Assembly: GCF_029931775.1 (NCBI RefSeq)
Contig: NC_079328.1
Coordinates: 12,833,001 to 12,897,000, forward strand
Origin: Euleptes europaea
Lineage: Eukaryota; Chordata; Lepidosauria; Squamata; Sphaerodactylidae
Direction: 5' to 3'
Length of the DNA: 64,000 nucleotides
Both the position numbers and the translations under genes were made by a program. Every line of letters starts with the position of its first letter. The first letter of the stretch is position 1. Positions 24,031 to 35,271 of the stretch are shown here, in pieces. The notes beneath the pieces are model-generated. The model was not told the DNA's origin, did not search any database, and was given only the letters and a program-made list of their open reading frames with translations.

Positions 24031-24712
24031 GCAGAACATGACTATCCAAGTCTTTGTGTTGGACGGAAACGACAATGCACCTGCAGAGTCTGGGCAAGCA
24101 GAGGAGATTCCCCTCCTGCTCACGATGCCTGTGGGGGCTGGACATGCGATTGGCAAGATCCATGCCTTGGATGGTGACTCAGGTTATAACGCATGGCTGC
24201 GCTGTGAGCTGCTTGAGGCTACCAGGGGCCCTTGGCAGGTGGGACTGTATAGCGGTGAGATCAGCACCACATGTCACTTGGATGAGACAGACAGTGGAAA
24301 CAGTCAGAGAGTGCTGGTTGTGGTGAGGGACCATGGCAAACCAATTCTGTCAACTACAACCACACTGAGTGTATCGTTACTGCCAAGTGCCCAGGCTGTT
24401 CACGCTGATGATCACCTTTCCAGGATGGGAGGGAGCCCAAAGCCTCCGAGGGATAATACCAACATGTACCTGATCATCACCATCTGCTCAGTGTCTAGTG
24501 TGCTCTTGCTGACAATCTTGTTATATATGGCCCTACGATGCTGGTGCCAGACAAAAGTCGTGGTGTATGGTCCGGGCACAGCCACATTGGTATGTGCCAG
24601 TGAGGTAGGAAGTTGGTCATATTCAAATTGTTATAGTCACATCCTAGGGTGTGTGGCAGGAGAGGCTGGCATCAAAAGCCAGGGACTGCAGATCACGGTT
24701 AAAAGATGAGTT
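24031..24712 (+). pseudogene. 5'-truncated PCDHA exon (EC6, membrane helix, cytoplasm), still open
   Basis: Homology starts abruptly inside the end of EC5 ([15 protein letters not shown]). It then runs without a stop through EC6 ([16 protein letters not shown]), a membrane helix (MYLIITICSVSSVLLLTILL) and [12 protein letters not shown], to a stop at 24707-24709. Leader, EC1-EC5 and start are missing, and the donor region reads cacgGTTAAAAG instead of GTTAGT, so it cannot make a normal product. The long surviving frame suggests a recent truncation or repair by gene conversion from neighbours. It lacks [10 protein letters not shown]. An acceptor-like pyrimidine tract precedes it, but use as an internal exon is unsupported. 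Confidence 0.85.
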
Positions 24713-25340
24713 CATGATATAAAGAAAATTCCATTTTGATTTTGATTATGCAATACTAATCAGCTTGTACTATAATCTCCCCATGCATCATATAAATAAT
24801 TTTTGACCATCATCTGGGCGCACCAATGCTTTCCTAGCAAACCAGATGGAGGCTGTTTGGGGATCAAGCCATTGGATGCTCTTCAGTGAAGTACTTTGCT
24901 TACTATGAATGGTTGCTTATGCTGCAGCTCACCTAGCACACCAGTAGCTCACTTGTTTGGAGCCGGCACAGAGGCAGAAGGGGAGACCCTTCACACACCC
25001 TACTCTCCGGGGCTGCATCTTGTCTTATATATGCACTGTAACCATGGACAGCATTATTACTTTTCCTCTGCCAGTTAGGTTTCATTCTAGATTACAATGC
25101 CTGGCTGTGTCACCCTTGATGAAGGATGCTTCAAAAAAGAGGCATATTTACAAAACTTGGCACACATCACCACATCCTGGGGCAGGGAGTTCTACAATTG
25201 AACTATGTGTTGTGTGAAGAAAAACTTCCTTTTATCTGTTTTGAATCTCTCACCCTCCTGCTTCAGCAGATGACCCCACTTTCTAGTATTATGAGAGAAG
25301 GAGAAAATGTTTCCCTATTAGTGCTTCTGAATACAGACAC

Positions 25341-25370
25341 ATGATGTCGCTCTTGTCTGCAAAATCTCTT
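25341..25370 (+). promoter_or_regulatory. Protocadherin promoter CSE/CGCT-box of the third intact exon
   Basis: ATGATGTCGCTCTTG at 25341-25355, 236 bp before the ATG. It has the same GATGTCGCT core as the element at 11694. The downstream block reads AAAATCTCTT rather than ATATCTTG. Confidence 0.7.
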
Positions 25371-25578
25371 TTGGAAACCCAAGTGAAAATATCACCCCAC
25401 CCTCAGATGAAAAGCAAAGCCCTTGATGAGAGGACACAGGGAAAGCCACGGAACACAATTTGTGCAGCTCAGCTTCATTCCTGTGACGAAGGGGATTCCT
25501 CTGTTTTCATAGCACTGCTCCTTAACGAAAGGATGAATTCATAACATAAGGGAACAAAATATTTTTGCCATTGTTCTT

Positions 25579-27945
25579 ATGAAACTTGACTTGATGGGGA
25601 GAAGGCAGCTGCTGCAGCTAGCTCTGCTCTACACAGCTTGGTTGACGGGGAGCGGCCAGCTCCATTATTCGGTGCTGGAGGAATCCCAGCATGGCACTTT
25701 TGTAGGCCGCATCGCCCAGGACCTGGGACTGGAGGTGAGTGAGCTGGTGCCTCGGATGTTCCGGTTGGTTTCCAAAGACCACAAGGATTATTTAGAGGTA
25801 AATGTGCAGAATGGGATTTTGTTTGTGAATTCCCGGATAGACAGGGAAGAGCTGTGTGCCCAGAGCCCTGTTTGTGTCATCCACCTAGACGTGATTGTGG
25901 ATAAACCTCTTACGATTTTCCATGCAGAGGTGGACATCAGGGATATAAATGACAATGCTCCCATTTTTCCAGTAAATGATCATAAGCTGTTTATTTTAGA
26001 ATCTAGGCTGCCTGGCTCATATTTCCCACTAGAGGGAGCTTCGGATGCAGATATTGGTTCCAATAGTCTGCTTACCTATAAACTTAGTTCCAATGACTAT
26101 TTTCAGCTACGTGAAGAAAAACACAGTGACCGTAGTAAATCTCTAGCACTTGTGTTACAGAATGCCCTGGACCGAGAAAAACATTCTGAACACCATTTAT
26201 TACTCCTAGCCACTGACGGTGGCCAGCCAGAACTCAGTGGCGCAGTACAGCTGGAGATTATTGTACTAGATGTAAATGATAATGTACCTTTCTTCAACCA
26301 GTCTGTATATGAAGTTCTTCTGCTAGAGAACATCACAAAGGGAACCTCTGTCTTTACAGTAACTGCTTATGATTTGGATGAAGGAACTAACAAAGAGATA
26401 TTGTATTCATTTAGCAATATGATGCCTTCCCAATTAAGACACAGTTTCTCTATAGACTCAAAGACAGGGGAAATTACTGTGAAAGGAGAAATAGATTTTG
26501 AAGATATTAATTTGTTTGAACTACAAGTTGAAGCAGCTGATCAAAGCCCATATCCCCTGGTTGGGCACTGCAAAGTACTGATCCAGGTTTTAGATGTGAA
26601 TGACAATATCCCCGAGTTGTCAGTGACATCTCTGTCTGTTCCAGTGCCTGAGGACTCATCAGTGAGGACAGTGGTAGCCCTGATCAGTGTCTTTGACAGA
26701 GACTCTGGTGTCAATGCACAAATAAACTGCTCCCTCTGGCCATCAAGGCTCCCCTTCAAGCTGACATCTACCTTCAAGAATTACTACTCACTCGTACTGG
26801 CTGAGCCACTGGACCGGGAGCAGGTAGCCGAGTATAGTTTGGTGGTGATAGCCCAAGACCAAGGGGACCCCCCACTGTCAGCCAGCAGCAGCCTGTTGGT
26901 ACCAATCAGTGATGTGAATGACAACGCACCCACTTTTGCACAGCCTATTTACACAGTCTTTGTGAAAGAGAACAACCCTCCTGGAGCTCAAATCTTCACA
27001 GTGTCTGCCTCAGACCCAGATGTGGCAGAGAACGCCTTGGTCAGCTACTGGCTGGATGAGAAGCTGTGGCCTTTGTCGAGCTACATCTCGGTGCATTCGG
27101 AGAGTGGGAAGCTGTATGCCCTGCAGCCCTTGGATTACGAGGAGCTGAAGCTGCTGGAGTTCCAGGTGAGGGCCAAGGATGCTGGGCTGCCCTCCTTGTG
27201 TGGCAACGTGACCATCCAAGTTTTTGTGTTGGATGAGAATGACAACGCACCTGTAGTGTCTAGTCCAGCTGGGGATACTGTCACTCTGCTGAAAGTCCCA
27301 GTGGCAGCTGGGCATGTAGTGGGCAAGATCCACGCTCTAGACACTGACTCAGGCTACAATGCCTGGCTTCGCTATGAGTTGCATGACTCATCCAGCAGCT
27401 CATGGCAAGTGGGGCTTTACAGTGGTGAGATCAGTACCATGCAAGCTCTGGAGGAGGCAGAGGGCAGCAACATCCAGAGTCTGCTGGTTCTGGTGAAGGA
27501 TCATGGCAAGCCAGTACTGTCAACCACAGCCACCTTCAGTGTGTCACTTGTGGCCAGCGCCCAGGCTGCCCAGAGTGATGCCCGCCTCTCTGGGATGGGA
27601 GGGAGTACAAAGCCCCTGGCAGACACTGCCAATCTCTACCTGATCATTGCCATCTGCTCGGTGTCCAGCTTGTTCCTGCTGGTGATCCTCATGTACGTGG
27701 CACTGCAATGCCAGAGCCAGGGCAAGGAAGCAATGGTGTACGGCCCTGGCACAGCCACGCTGGTGTGTGCCAGTGAAGTGGGCAGCTGGTCATATTCCAA
27801 TCGCCACAGCCACATCCTGGCAGGGGTGAGTGGGGAGGCTGGTGCCAAAAGTGACTTCATGGTTTTCAGCCCCAACATTCCTGTCTTTGCTGTGAATGGA
27901 GAGGCAGGAAATGCGAAGGACCTTGTTTCCCTTTCCCCTGGAGAG
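25579..27945 (+). CDS. PCDHA: Protocadherin alpha variable exon 3
   Basis: Encodes 789 residues. Short leader MKLDLMGRRQLLQLALLYTAW, then [13 protein letters not shown] and six cadherin repeats. Linkers are DINDNAP (122), DVNDNVP, DVNDNIP, DVNDNAP and DENDNAP. EC3 carries possible N-glycosylation sites (NQS, NIT). A membrane helix lies at about 684-709, followed by [12 protein letters not shown] and FMVFSPNIP (F replaces L of DLMVF), then AVNGEAGNAKDL. A consensus GTGAGT donor follows at 27946, phase 0. The ATG context is weak (C at -3); an in-frame ATG at 25594 would shorten the leader. The EC5-EC6 DNA is almost the same as in the exon at 29506, including silent sites, which suggests recent gene conversion. 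Neighbours: truncated relic 0.9 kb upstream, exon 4 1.6 kb downstream. Confidence 0.95.
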
Positions 27946-28542
27946 GTGAGTAATGTAGAGTCCTTATGATCCCTGAAACTGATGCTTTATTTTTTCCTTG
28001 TGGTGTAGAAAAATTAAATCATTTTTCTGGAGCACGGGGCAGCTACTGCACATCGAGGGGGTCTTGTACCTCTGTACTCTTCTTAATATCTGACTGATCT
28101 CCCATTTATTGCATTTCAATTTTATGTTTTGGTCCAGGTCCAAGAGATGATAATGTTGCTTAAATTAAAACAAAAGCACTACTACTCTCATTACTTACTC
28201 TGATCTTGGATGAACCCCCACTGAGTGCAGAGGTGTGGGAGGGCGAGGACATGGGATTGCATTGTTCTTGGAGAAATGAAGAAAGCCTCATGAGCTATTT
28301 AAGTTATGCTCTTGTCTAACAGGTATTCTGTGATGAAAATCTTCGAAATGCTTTAGGGAACCTTACAGATGTAGTTTACTGGAATTCTCATAGGGCAGCA
28401 GCTGATGCTCTGTGATTTGTCCCAGACTCTGAACATTGCTGACATGGATGGTTTGGTTTTTCAATTGTACATTAGTATAAGTTGGGAGAAGTCTGTATTT
28501 CGTTGACCTGTGTTCAAGTTTCAGTTAATATTCTGATCTTGG
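27946..28542. other. Intron start and spacer
   Basis: Begins with the donor of the preceding exon; nothing else was recognised. Confidence 0.4.
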
Positions 28543-28815
28543 TGGTGTAGTGGTTAAGAGTGTGGTATAGTGGTTAAGAGCGTGGTGTAGTGGTTAAGAG
28601 TAGTGGACTCTTATCTGGAGAACCAGGTTTGATTCCCCACTCCTCCACATGAGCGGTGGACTCTAATCTGGTGAACCGGGTTGGTTTCCCCACTCCTGCA
28701 CATGAAGCCTGCTGGGTGACTTTGGGCTATTCATAGTTCTCTCTGTACTCTCTCAGCACCACCTACCTCACAAGTTGTCTGTTGTGGGGAGAGGAAGGGA
28801 ATGTCATATTTCAGA
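28543..28815 (+). repeat. tRNA SINE with multiplied promoter boxes
   Basis: Box A (GTGGTGTAGTGGTTAAGAG type) appears three times in a row (about 28543, 28562, 28582), and the box B segment (GTTTGATTCCCC type) twice, before the common body 'gctgggtgactttgggc' and 'cctcacaagttgtctgttg'. The repeated head looks like slippage or template jumping of the family. Confidence 0.8.
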
Positions 28816-29320
28816 TGCTTCCATTAAGACTGACTTATGTTTATGAAAATACTTTAACAATGGCCAAACCCACAATGTTCTGAGGTATTAGGACTTCTAA
28901 AGGGATCAATAATCTGAGGGAGTAAAGCAGGACAGGTTGTAAAAGAAGGTTGGATATATTTAAGAATGGATACTGTATTTAAGAAGGATATTTTACTGTG
29001 TTAATTTTTATGCCTTGTCATTTCTAACCTGTATAGTCCAGTCTAGCTTTGTAAGACTGAAAGTACTTTGATATAAATTTATTACCATTTACATTGAAAA
29101 AATATTATTTTACTCTTTGAAGTTAATAGGCATTCCACCTAACCTGTTGATTGGCTATTGTCTTTTAAAACAGGATGAAAGTATCTGTTTAAGACTTGTA
29201 GGTAAACTTTGCAAGGAATTACATTGACATATAATATCTGCAAACTGCATGTGAATTCTAGAATGCAATTATTAAATAAATCTAAGGGAGGAAAATGTGG
29301 ATGGCATTTATACCAATTGT

Positions 29321-29345
29321 CACAAGATGTCGCTACCCACTTAAA
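29321..29345 (+). promoter_or_regulatory. Protocadherin promoter CSE/CGCT-box of the fourth intact exon
   Basis: AGATGTCGCTACC, 181 bp before the ATG at 29506, with the same core as the other promoters but no ATATCTTG block. The reading frame is open across it by chance. Confidence 0.65.
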
Positions 29346-29505
29346 AGTGAAATGCTCTTCTGAGACAAAGATCAAAGCCCCTCCCAGCTGTACAGTAAGA
29401 ATAGACACCATCAGACAACAGGATGGATACAATGGTTTAGTTACTGGGTTTTCCTCATCATTTAATTCCAACATTTCAGAGGGGATTGAATTTTTAGAAA
29501 CAGGA

Positions 29506-31893
29506 ATGAAACTTACCGCTGTTACGGTGATCTTGCTCCGATGCTGCTTGGTGAGGAGGTGGCTGCTGCAGCTGATTTTTCTCTGCCTGGCTTGGAAGAT
29601 GGGGAATAACCAGCTCCATTATTCGGTGCCAGAAGAATCCCAGCACGGCACCTTTGTGGGCCGCATTGCCCAGGATCTAGGGCTGGAGGTGAGTGAGCTG
29701 ATACCTCGGATGTTCCGGATGGAATCTCAAGGTGGTGGGGACTATTTAGAGGTAAATGTCCAGAATGGGATTTTGTTTGTGAATTCCAGGATAGACAGGG
29801 AGGAGCTGTGTGTCAAAAACCCTGTTTGTGCCATTCACCTGGAGGTGATTGTGGATAAACCTCTGAAGGTCTTCCATATAGAGGTAGAGATCAAGGATAT
29901 AAATGATAATGCTCCTGCATTCCCTCAAAAGGAACAGAAAGTCTTTGTGTCTGAAATGAGAACACCTGGCTCATTTTTCCCTCTGGAGAGAGCATCTGAT
30001 GCAGATATTGGTCCAAACTCTCTCCTCTCCTATGCAATCAGCCCTAATGACTGCTTTACTCTTGATGTTCAGAGAAAACATGATGAAAGCCAATTATTAG
30101 GACTCCTTTTAAAGACCTCTCTAGATAGGGAAGTCAAAACTATGCATCGTTTTCTGCTTACAGCCACTGATGGAGGCAAACCCGAGCTCAGTGGCACCGT
30201 TCAGCTGGTGATTGTTGTACTTGACGAGAATGACAATGCACCGGCCTTTAATCAATCTGTTTACAAAGTCCAAATGACAGAGGATGTTCCAAGTGGGTCA
30301 TTAGTGGTTAAATTAAATGCCACAGACCTAGATGAAGGAATAAATAAGGATATTACATATTCTTTTCAGAATCATGTACCTGTTAGCTTAAAAAATATAT
30401 TTACTTTAGATTCTGTTAATGGAGAAATAAGGACAAAAGAAAAAATAGATTTTGAAGAGAATCATCAATATGAAATTCAGGTCCAAGCAAGTGATAAAGG
30501 GAGCAATCCAATGACAGGGTACTGCAGAGTTGTGATTGAAGTGCTGGATGTCAACGACAATGCCCCTGAGATGTCACTGAAGTCCCTGACAGTGCCAGTG
30601 CCAGAGGATTCCCCTCCAGGAATGGTGGTGGCCCTGATCAGTGTCTCAGATAGGGATTCTGGGGCCAACGGGCAAGTGACCTGTTCCCTGCAGCCCCCTG
30701 GGCTTCCTTTCAAGCTGGTGTCCACCTTCAGGAATTACTACTCAATGGTGGTTGCGGAGTCCCTGGATCGGGAGCAGGTGGCAGAATACAGGATCGTTGT
30801 GATGGCTCGAGATGAAGGGACTCCACCACTTTCAGCCAGCAGCAGCCTCGTGGTACCCATTGGTGATGTGAACGACAATGCACCCACCTTTGCACAGCCC
30901 ACTTACATAGTCTTTGTGAAAGAGAACAACCCTCCTGGTGCTAACATCTTCACAGTGTCCGCCTCAGACCCAGATGTGGCCGAGAACGCCTTGGTCAGCT
31001 ACTGGCTGGATGAGAAGCTGTGGCCTCTGTCAAGCTACATCTCGGTGCATTCAGAGAGTGGGAAGCTGTATGCCCTGCAGCCCTTGGATTACGAGGAGCT
31101 GAAGCTGCTGGAGTTCCAGGTGAGAGCCAAGGATGCTGGGCTGCCCTCCTTGTGTGGCAACGTGACCATCCAAGTTTTTGTGTTGGATGAGAATGACAAC
31201 GCGCCTGCAGTGTCTGGTCCAGCTGAGGATACCCCCATTCTGGTGAAGGTCCCAGTGGCAGCTGGGTATGTGGTGGGCAAGGTTCATGCCCTGGATGCAG
31301 ACTCAGGCTACAATGCATGGCTGCGCTATGAACTTCATGATGCAACCAATGGCTTGTGGCGAGTGGGACTGTACAGCGGTGAAATCAGCACCACACGTGC
31401 CCTTGATGAGGCAGAAGGTAATTTTATTCACCAAAACCTAGTGGTGATGGTGAAGGACCATGGGAAGCCAGTGTTGTCAGCTACAGCTACCGTAAGTGTG
31501 TCACTGGTGACGGGTACCCAAGCTATGCACAGTGATGCTCGTCTTCTCAACCTGGGAGGGAGCCCAAAGTTGCTGGTGAACAATGCCAACATCTACCTCA
31601 TCATTGCTATCTGCTCGGTATCTAGCTTGTTCCTGTTGGTGGTCATAGTCTATCTGGTCCTGAGATGCCAGTGCCAGCCCAAGGAGGCAATGACGTATGG
31701 CCCTGGCACGGCCACACTAGTATGTGCCAGTGAAGTGGGCAGCTGGTCATATTCCAATCGCCACAGCCACATCTTGGCAGGTGTAAGTGGGGAACCTGGA
31801 GCCAAGACTGACCTCATGGTTTTCAGCCCCAACATTCCTCCTCCTCCAGGAAGTGAGAAACAGGAGCAAATTCTTTATGACTCATCACTACAG
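29506..31893 (+). CDS. PCDHA: Protocadherin alpha variable exon 4
   Basis: Encodes 796 residues: leader MKLTAVTVILLRCCLVRRWL, mature start [13 protein letters not shown], and six cadherin repeats with linkers DINDNAP (131), DENDNAP, DVNDNAP, DVNDNAP and DENDNAP. The membrane helix is at about 695-718. The stub is [38 protein letters not shown], then a donor CAG/GTGAGT at 31894 (phase 0). The four-proline run after FSPNI is unique among the six exons and could bind an SH3 or EVH1 domain (inference). The frame is open about 300 bp further upstream, but that part contains the promoter element, so 29506 is the first in-frame ATG of the expected transcript. EC5-EC6 is shared with exon 3; EC2-EC3 is distinct. 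Confidence 0.95.
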
Positions 31894-34640
31894 GTGAGTC
31901 ATATATTTTGAGGAAATTTTTGGTATTTGTATATCTCATTGTAGCAATTGTATATTAAATTTCTGTGCTTATTGAGAATGATTTCAGTGGGGCAGTGAGG
32001 CAAGGACTTTTAATCTGTTGACGTCTTCAGTGTTTATCACAGAAACGACTGAGGTTATCATCATCCCTTCTTGCCACAGCTCAGACAATGGTTTAACTTT
32101 CAACATAATTAAAATATATATGTCTCAGCAGTAACAACTATGTTTCACTAATTTGTTGTATAAATTTGTTTGCTACTTTATTTCAAAGATATTCCTTATT
32201 AAAAAATTTCATTAGCACTGCAGAGAGCATTACGAGTTCAGCAATTCAACTTGCTGGTTTCATTAAGTTCTTCCTATTTGTTACCTTGTTTTGTATCTGA
32301 AAATATGGGTTTTGTAAGACAGATCCACAAACAATTCATGTTTATTGGATCCAACCCATCAGTAGTCATACTTCATTGCTTATGAGTAGTGATCTCCAGT
32401 GGGGTGGCTTCTCTGCAACTCCTTCAGATGCATCTGTTGAACATAGTGGCAATCTGATGAGCGTTTGAAAAGGTAGCCATATCCTGGTACGAACTACTGA
32501 AGTTTCATGTTCAGACCTCCTTTACTGGATGATCTTAATCCAGAGTTGTTAAAGTAGTCCTACATGAAAATAAGTATTCAAAATGTAAATCCATTTTCCA
32601 GAGTTTTTTTTCCCTTAAAGGCATTACATCCACTGAGTAATTAATTGCTGAGGGCTGCTTTACACGATTGAGAGCCCCATATGGGCAAACTCTAGCTGGG
32701 CAGTCCCACTTCAGACTTCTGCTTAGGGTTGCCAGCTGGTGGCTGGCACCAAGCAGAAGACTGGGGCAGTGGGGACATGGGGGGCATTGTCAGAGTGACG
32801 GCATGATGTCACTTCCAGGTTTGTGACATCATGCCAACACTCATTGTGTTGATGTGATGCTCTAGAATTCACCAGAAACTCTATGATCAGGTCATTGCTC
32901 TGATGGTGATTTTTGAAGCATTTTTTTGGTGGTGGTGGTCAGACCTGGCAGCCCTTCTACTGCTTTTGCATTGAGTGTTCAAATGCTTCCTTTGATCCAG
33001 CATGTACAAAACTAGTATGTTGGATAAAATGCTCCAGGCTAGCACATTTCCTGTCATGGTAGTTCTGAATATGAGGGTTTTTTTAAACATAAAAAGGATT
33101 TGAGCATTTGATTCCTTCCCAGTCCAAAGTGGTACATGCATCCGACGCTGCTTATCTTCTCTTTTGCATTTGACTTGTAGTCATGTTTTGGTTTTAGCCT
33201 TTTTCTGAGATGTACCCATACATTTGTCAGTAACTTTCAATCCGGCCCTGCCTCTGAGATGGGGTAGTGGTGGCTGGATGGGGGGAAGCATTGAGAGCAA
33301 GGCCTCCTGACTGGCCTTGTACTGCACAGCCATTCTGGCAAGCCATTTGGACTGAAAGGAAGATTGCTTCAGAAGTCGTCTAGAAAGAATGAATTGAGAA
33401 TAACAGATCTCCCTTCATAAGCCAGTTTTGATGGAATGGGGCAATTACCTGCAAGGCAATTATTGTTTCCCCTATTGCCATTTGGTAGCTTATTGTGCAA
33501 GTGGGAGGCAGTTCCCATCGTGCAAGAGGAGAATGGGTTTGCACAATTTCTGTTGATTTTATCCTCAAGCAGCAGCCTTTCACACCGTTTCCCATGATGC
33601 TGTCCAATTCTCAGGAGCAACTTTTCTGGGGATATGTGTACAGGGCACTGCAGCAGGAAGGGGGAGGGGAGGACCATCGGTTTTATGAATTGAGAGGGAT
33701 GCATTGTAAAGGTTTTTTTACATGGATATTTAATTTAAAATGTGACAACTTAAATTTTGTCACAGTCATATATTAAAACTAGTTAAACACGGGAGTTAGT
33801 TTCATGTAGTTGCATGGTAGTATTTGTGATTAGTGAAATGCCTAGATGAACGTCAAACTAGAAAACTAGGTTGCTTGCAAACTTTGGCAGAATAAATAAA
33901 GGTGAATTCTATACCTCCCTTCTACTAAGTTGGATACTATTACCTCGCTTCTTTTGGAGTAAGGTTCCTCATTTACTGAAAAAGAATTGTAAGATCTACC
34001 TGAGAGTATATCTGAGATTGGATTTATGAGGTTCACTTTGAACAGTATGTGTATGCGTGTGTGTGCACATGATTGCATAACTATTAATTTAGGACAATTA
34101 TGAGAGTACAATAATGATTATATTTTGGTTCTTATATACTCTGTATATTCATGTATTGATAATGATTTTAATATGGAGTTTGGGGGATTTATGCTTAATT
34201 CAAAAATTGTGAACATTATACTAGCAACAAAAACTGGAACTGCACTAAATTATTATTTTTAAAAGATTGTGGAATCCTAAAATGCTAAATGTTAGATAAA
34301 GATTTCAGTCAGATTTTTCTCTCTTCCTTTTTTCTTATGATAGAACAATATGTGACCATTAGCTTCTTTCATTGTTATGTTTTTAATAGCTTGATGAAGA
34401 GAAGAAAAATTGCAACTGCAATTTTAAAAAATGGGCAGATAATTTTATCCTGGAAACATAAAAATGTCAGCTGAATAACTTCAAACAGTTATTAAAGGAT
34501 TGTATATATGTATCTTGTACAGCTGAGTGTAATGACATTTTAATTGAAATAAAGGATTTAGTGAACTGGGCAACACAATACTCTATTACAAAATGCGAAG
34601 TTTTGAAATAAAATCATAAATAAAACCATATGGTTTTGTA
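31894..34640. other. Intron/intergenic stretch
   Basis: Begins with the donor of exon 4. It holds a probable MITE at about 32725-32956. The rest is AT-rich, with no open frame that I can assign. Confidence 0.4.
32725..32956. mobile_element. Probable hAT-like MITE
   Basis: The left end is AGGGTTGCCAGCTGG and the right end is CCTGGCAGCCCT, a rough inverted repeat typical of a lizard MITE family. The inside has 'gatgtcacttcc' blocks. A clean 8-bp target duplication was not seen. Confidence 0.4.
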
Positions 34641-35162
34641 TAGGATGCTAATCTTTATTGGAGACCAAGTAATAAGCTATAGCACCCATTTAAACAAAGA
34701 AAAGCACAAGAAACAGAACAAGTTGTGCAATCAACTGAAGAAAATTATACATGTACTTGATGTAGATGAACATATAAGCGATTATACATAGCCATAAAGA
34801 ATAATGTTAGCAAAATAAACCAAGAAAAGACTGTGGAAAAAATAATAAAAATTTTTTGGGGGAAATAATTCTGGTAAATTATTTATATGGAATCTGGTAA
34901 AATGGCAGCAGGTCACTGATTTCAAAATGAAGGGCCACAGTTATAACTATTTTAATCAAACAGAAGAAATAGTATGACCATTTTATTTGTTTTATAAAGA
35001 TTTAAACAGATTTAAACAAGAAAATATTAGAAGCTTTAAAAGTAGCTTTTTAAACAAACCTAAAATTAGGCAAAATATTGTCGAAGGCTTTCACGGTCAG
35101 AGTTCATTGGTTCTTGTAGGTTATCCGGGCTGTGTAACCGTGGTCTTGGTATTTTCTTTCCT

Positions 35163-35197
35163 GACGTTTCGCCAGCAGCTGTGGCAGGCATCTTCAG
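35163..35197 (-). ncRNA. Minimal hammerhead ribozyme motif (left arm)
   Basis: Exact mirror of the motif at 35237-35271 on the other strand. A transcript through the whole foldback would instead form one long hairpin that could mask the ribozyme fold. Confidence 0.5.
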
Positions 35198-35236
35198 AGG
35201 AGTAACACTGAAGGACTGTCCTTCAGTGTTACTCCT

Positions 35237-35271
35237 CTGAAGATGCCTGCCACAGCTGCTGGCGAAACGTC
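35237..35271 (+). ncRNA. Minimal hammerhead ribozyme motif (right arm)
   Basis: CUGAAGA core at 35237-35243 and GAAAC at 35264-35268; GUC ends at 35271. The pairing regions described for the foldback are all present, except for one unpaired U at the base of stem II. Activity is unknown; this kind may need to act as a dimer. Confidence 0.5.

Noticed and set aside
29209-29505. Upstream extension of the exon 4 reading frame
   Set aside because: It spans the promoter element at 29321-29345 and does not resemble a protocadherin leader. The ATG at 29506 gives the expected leader.
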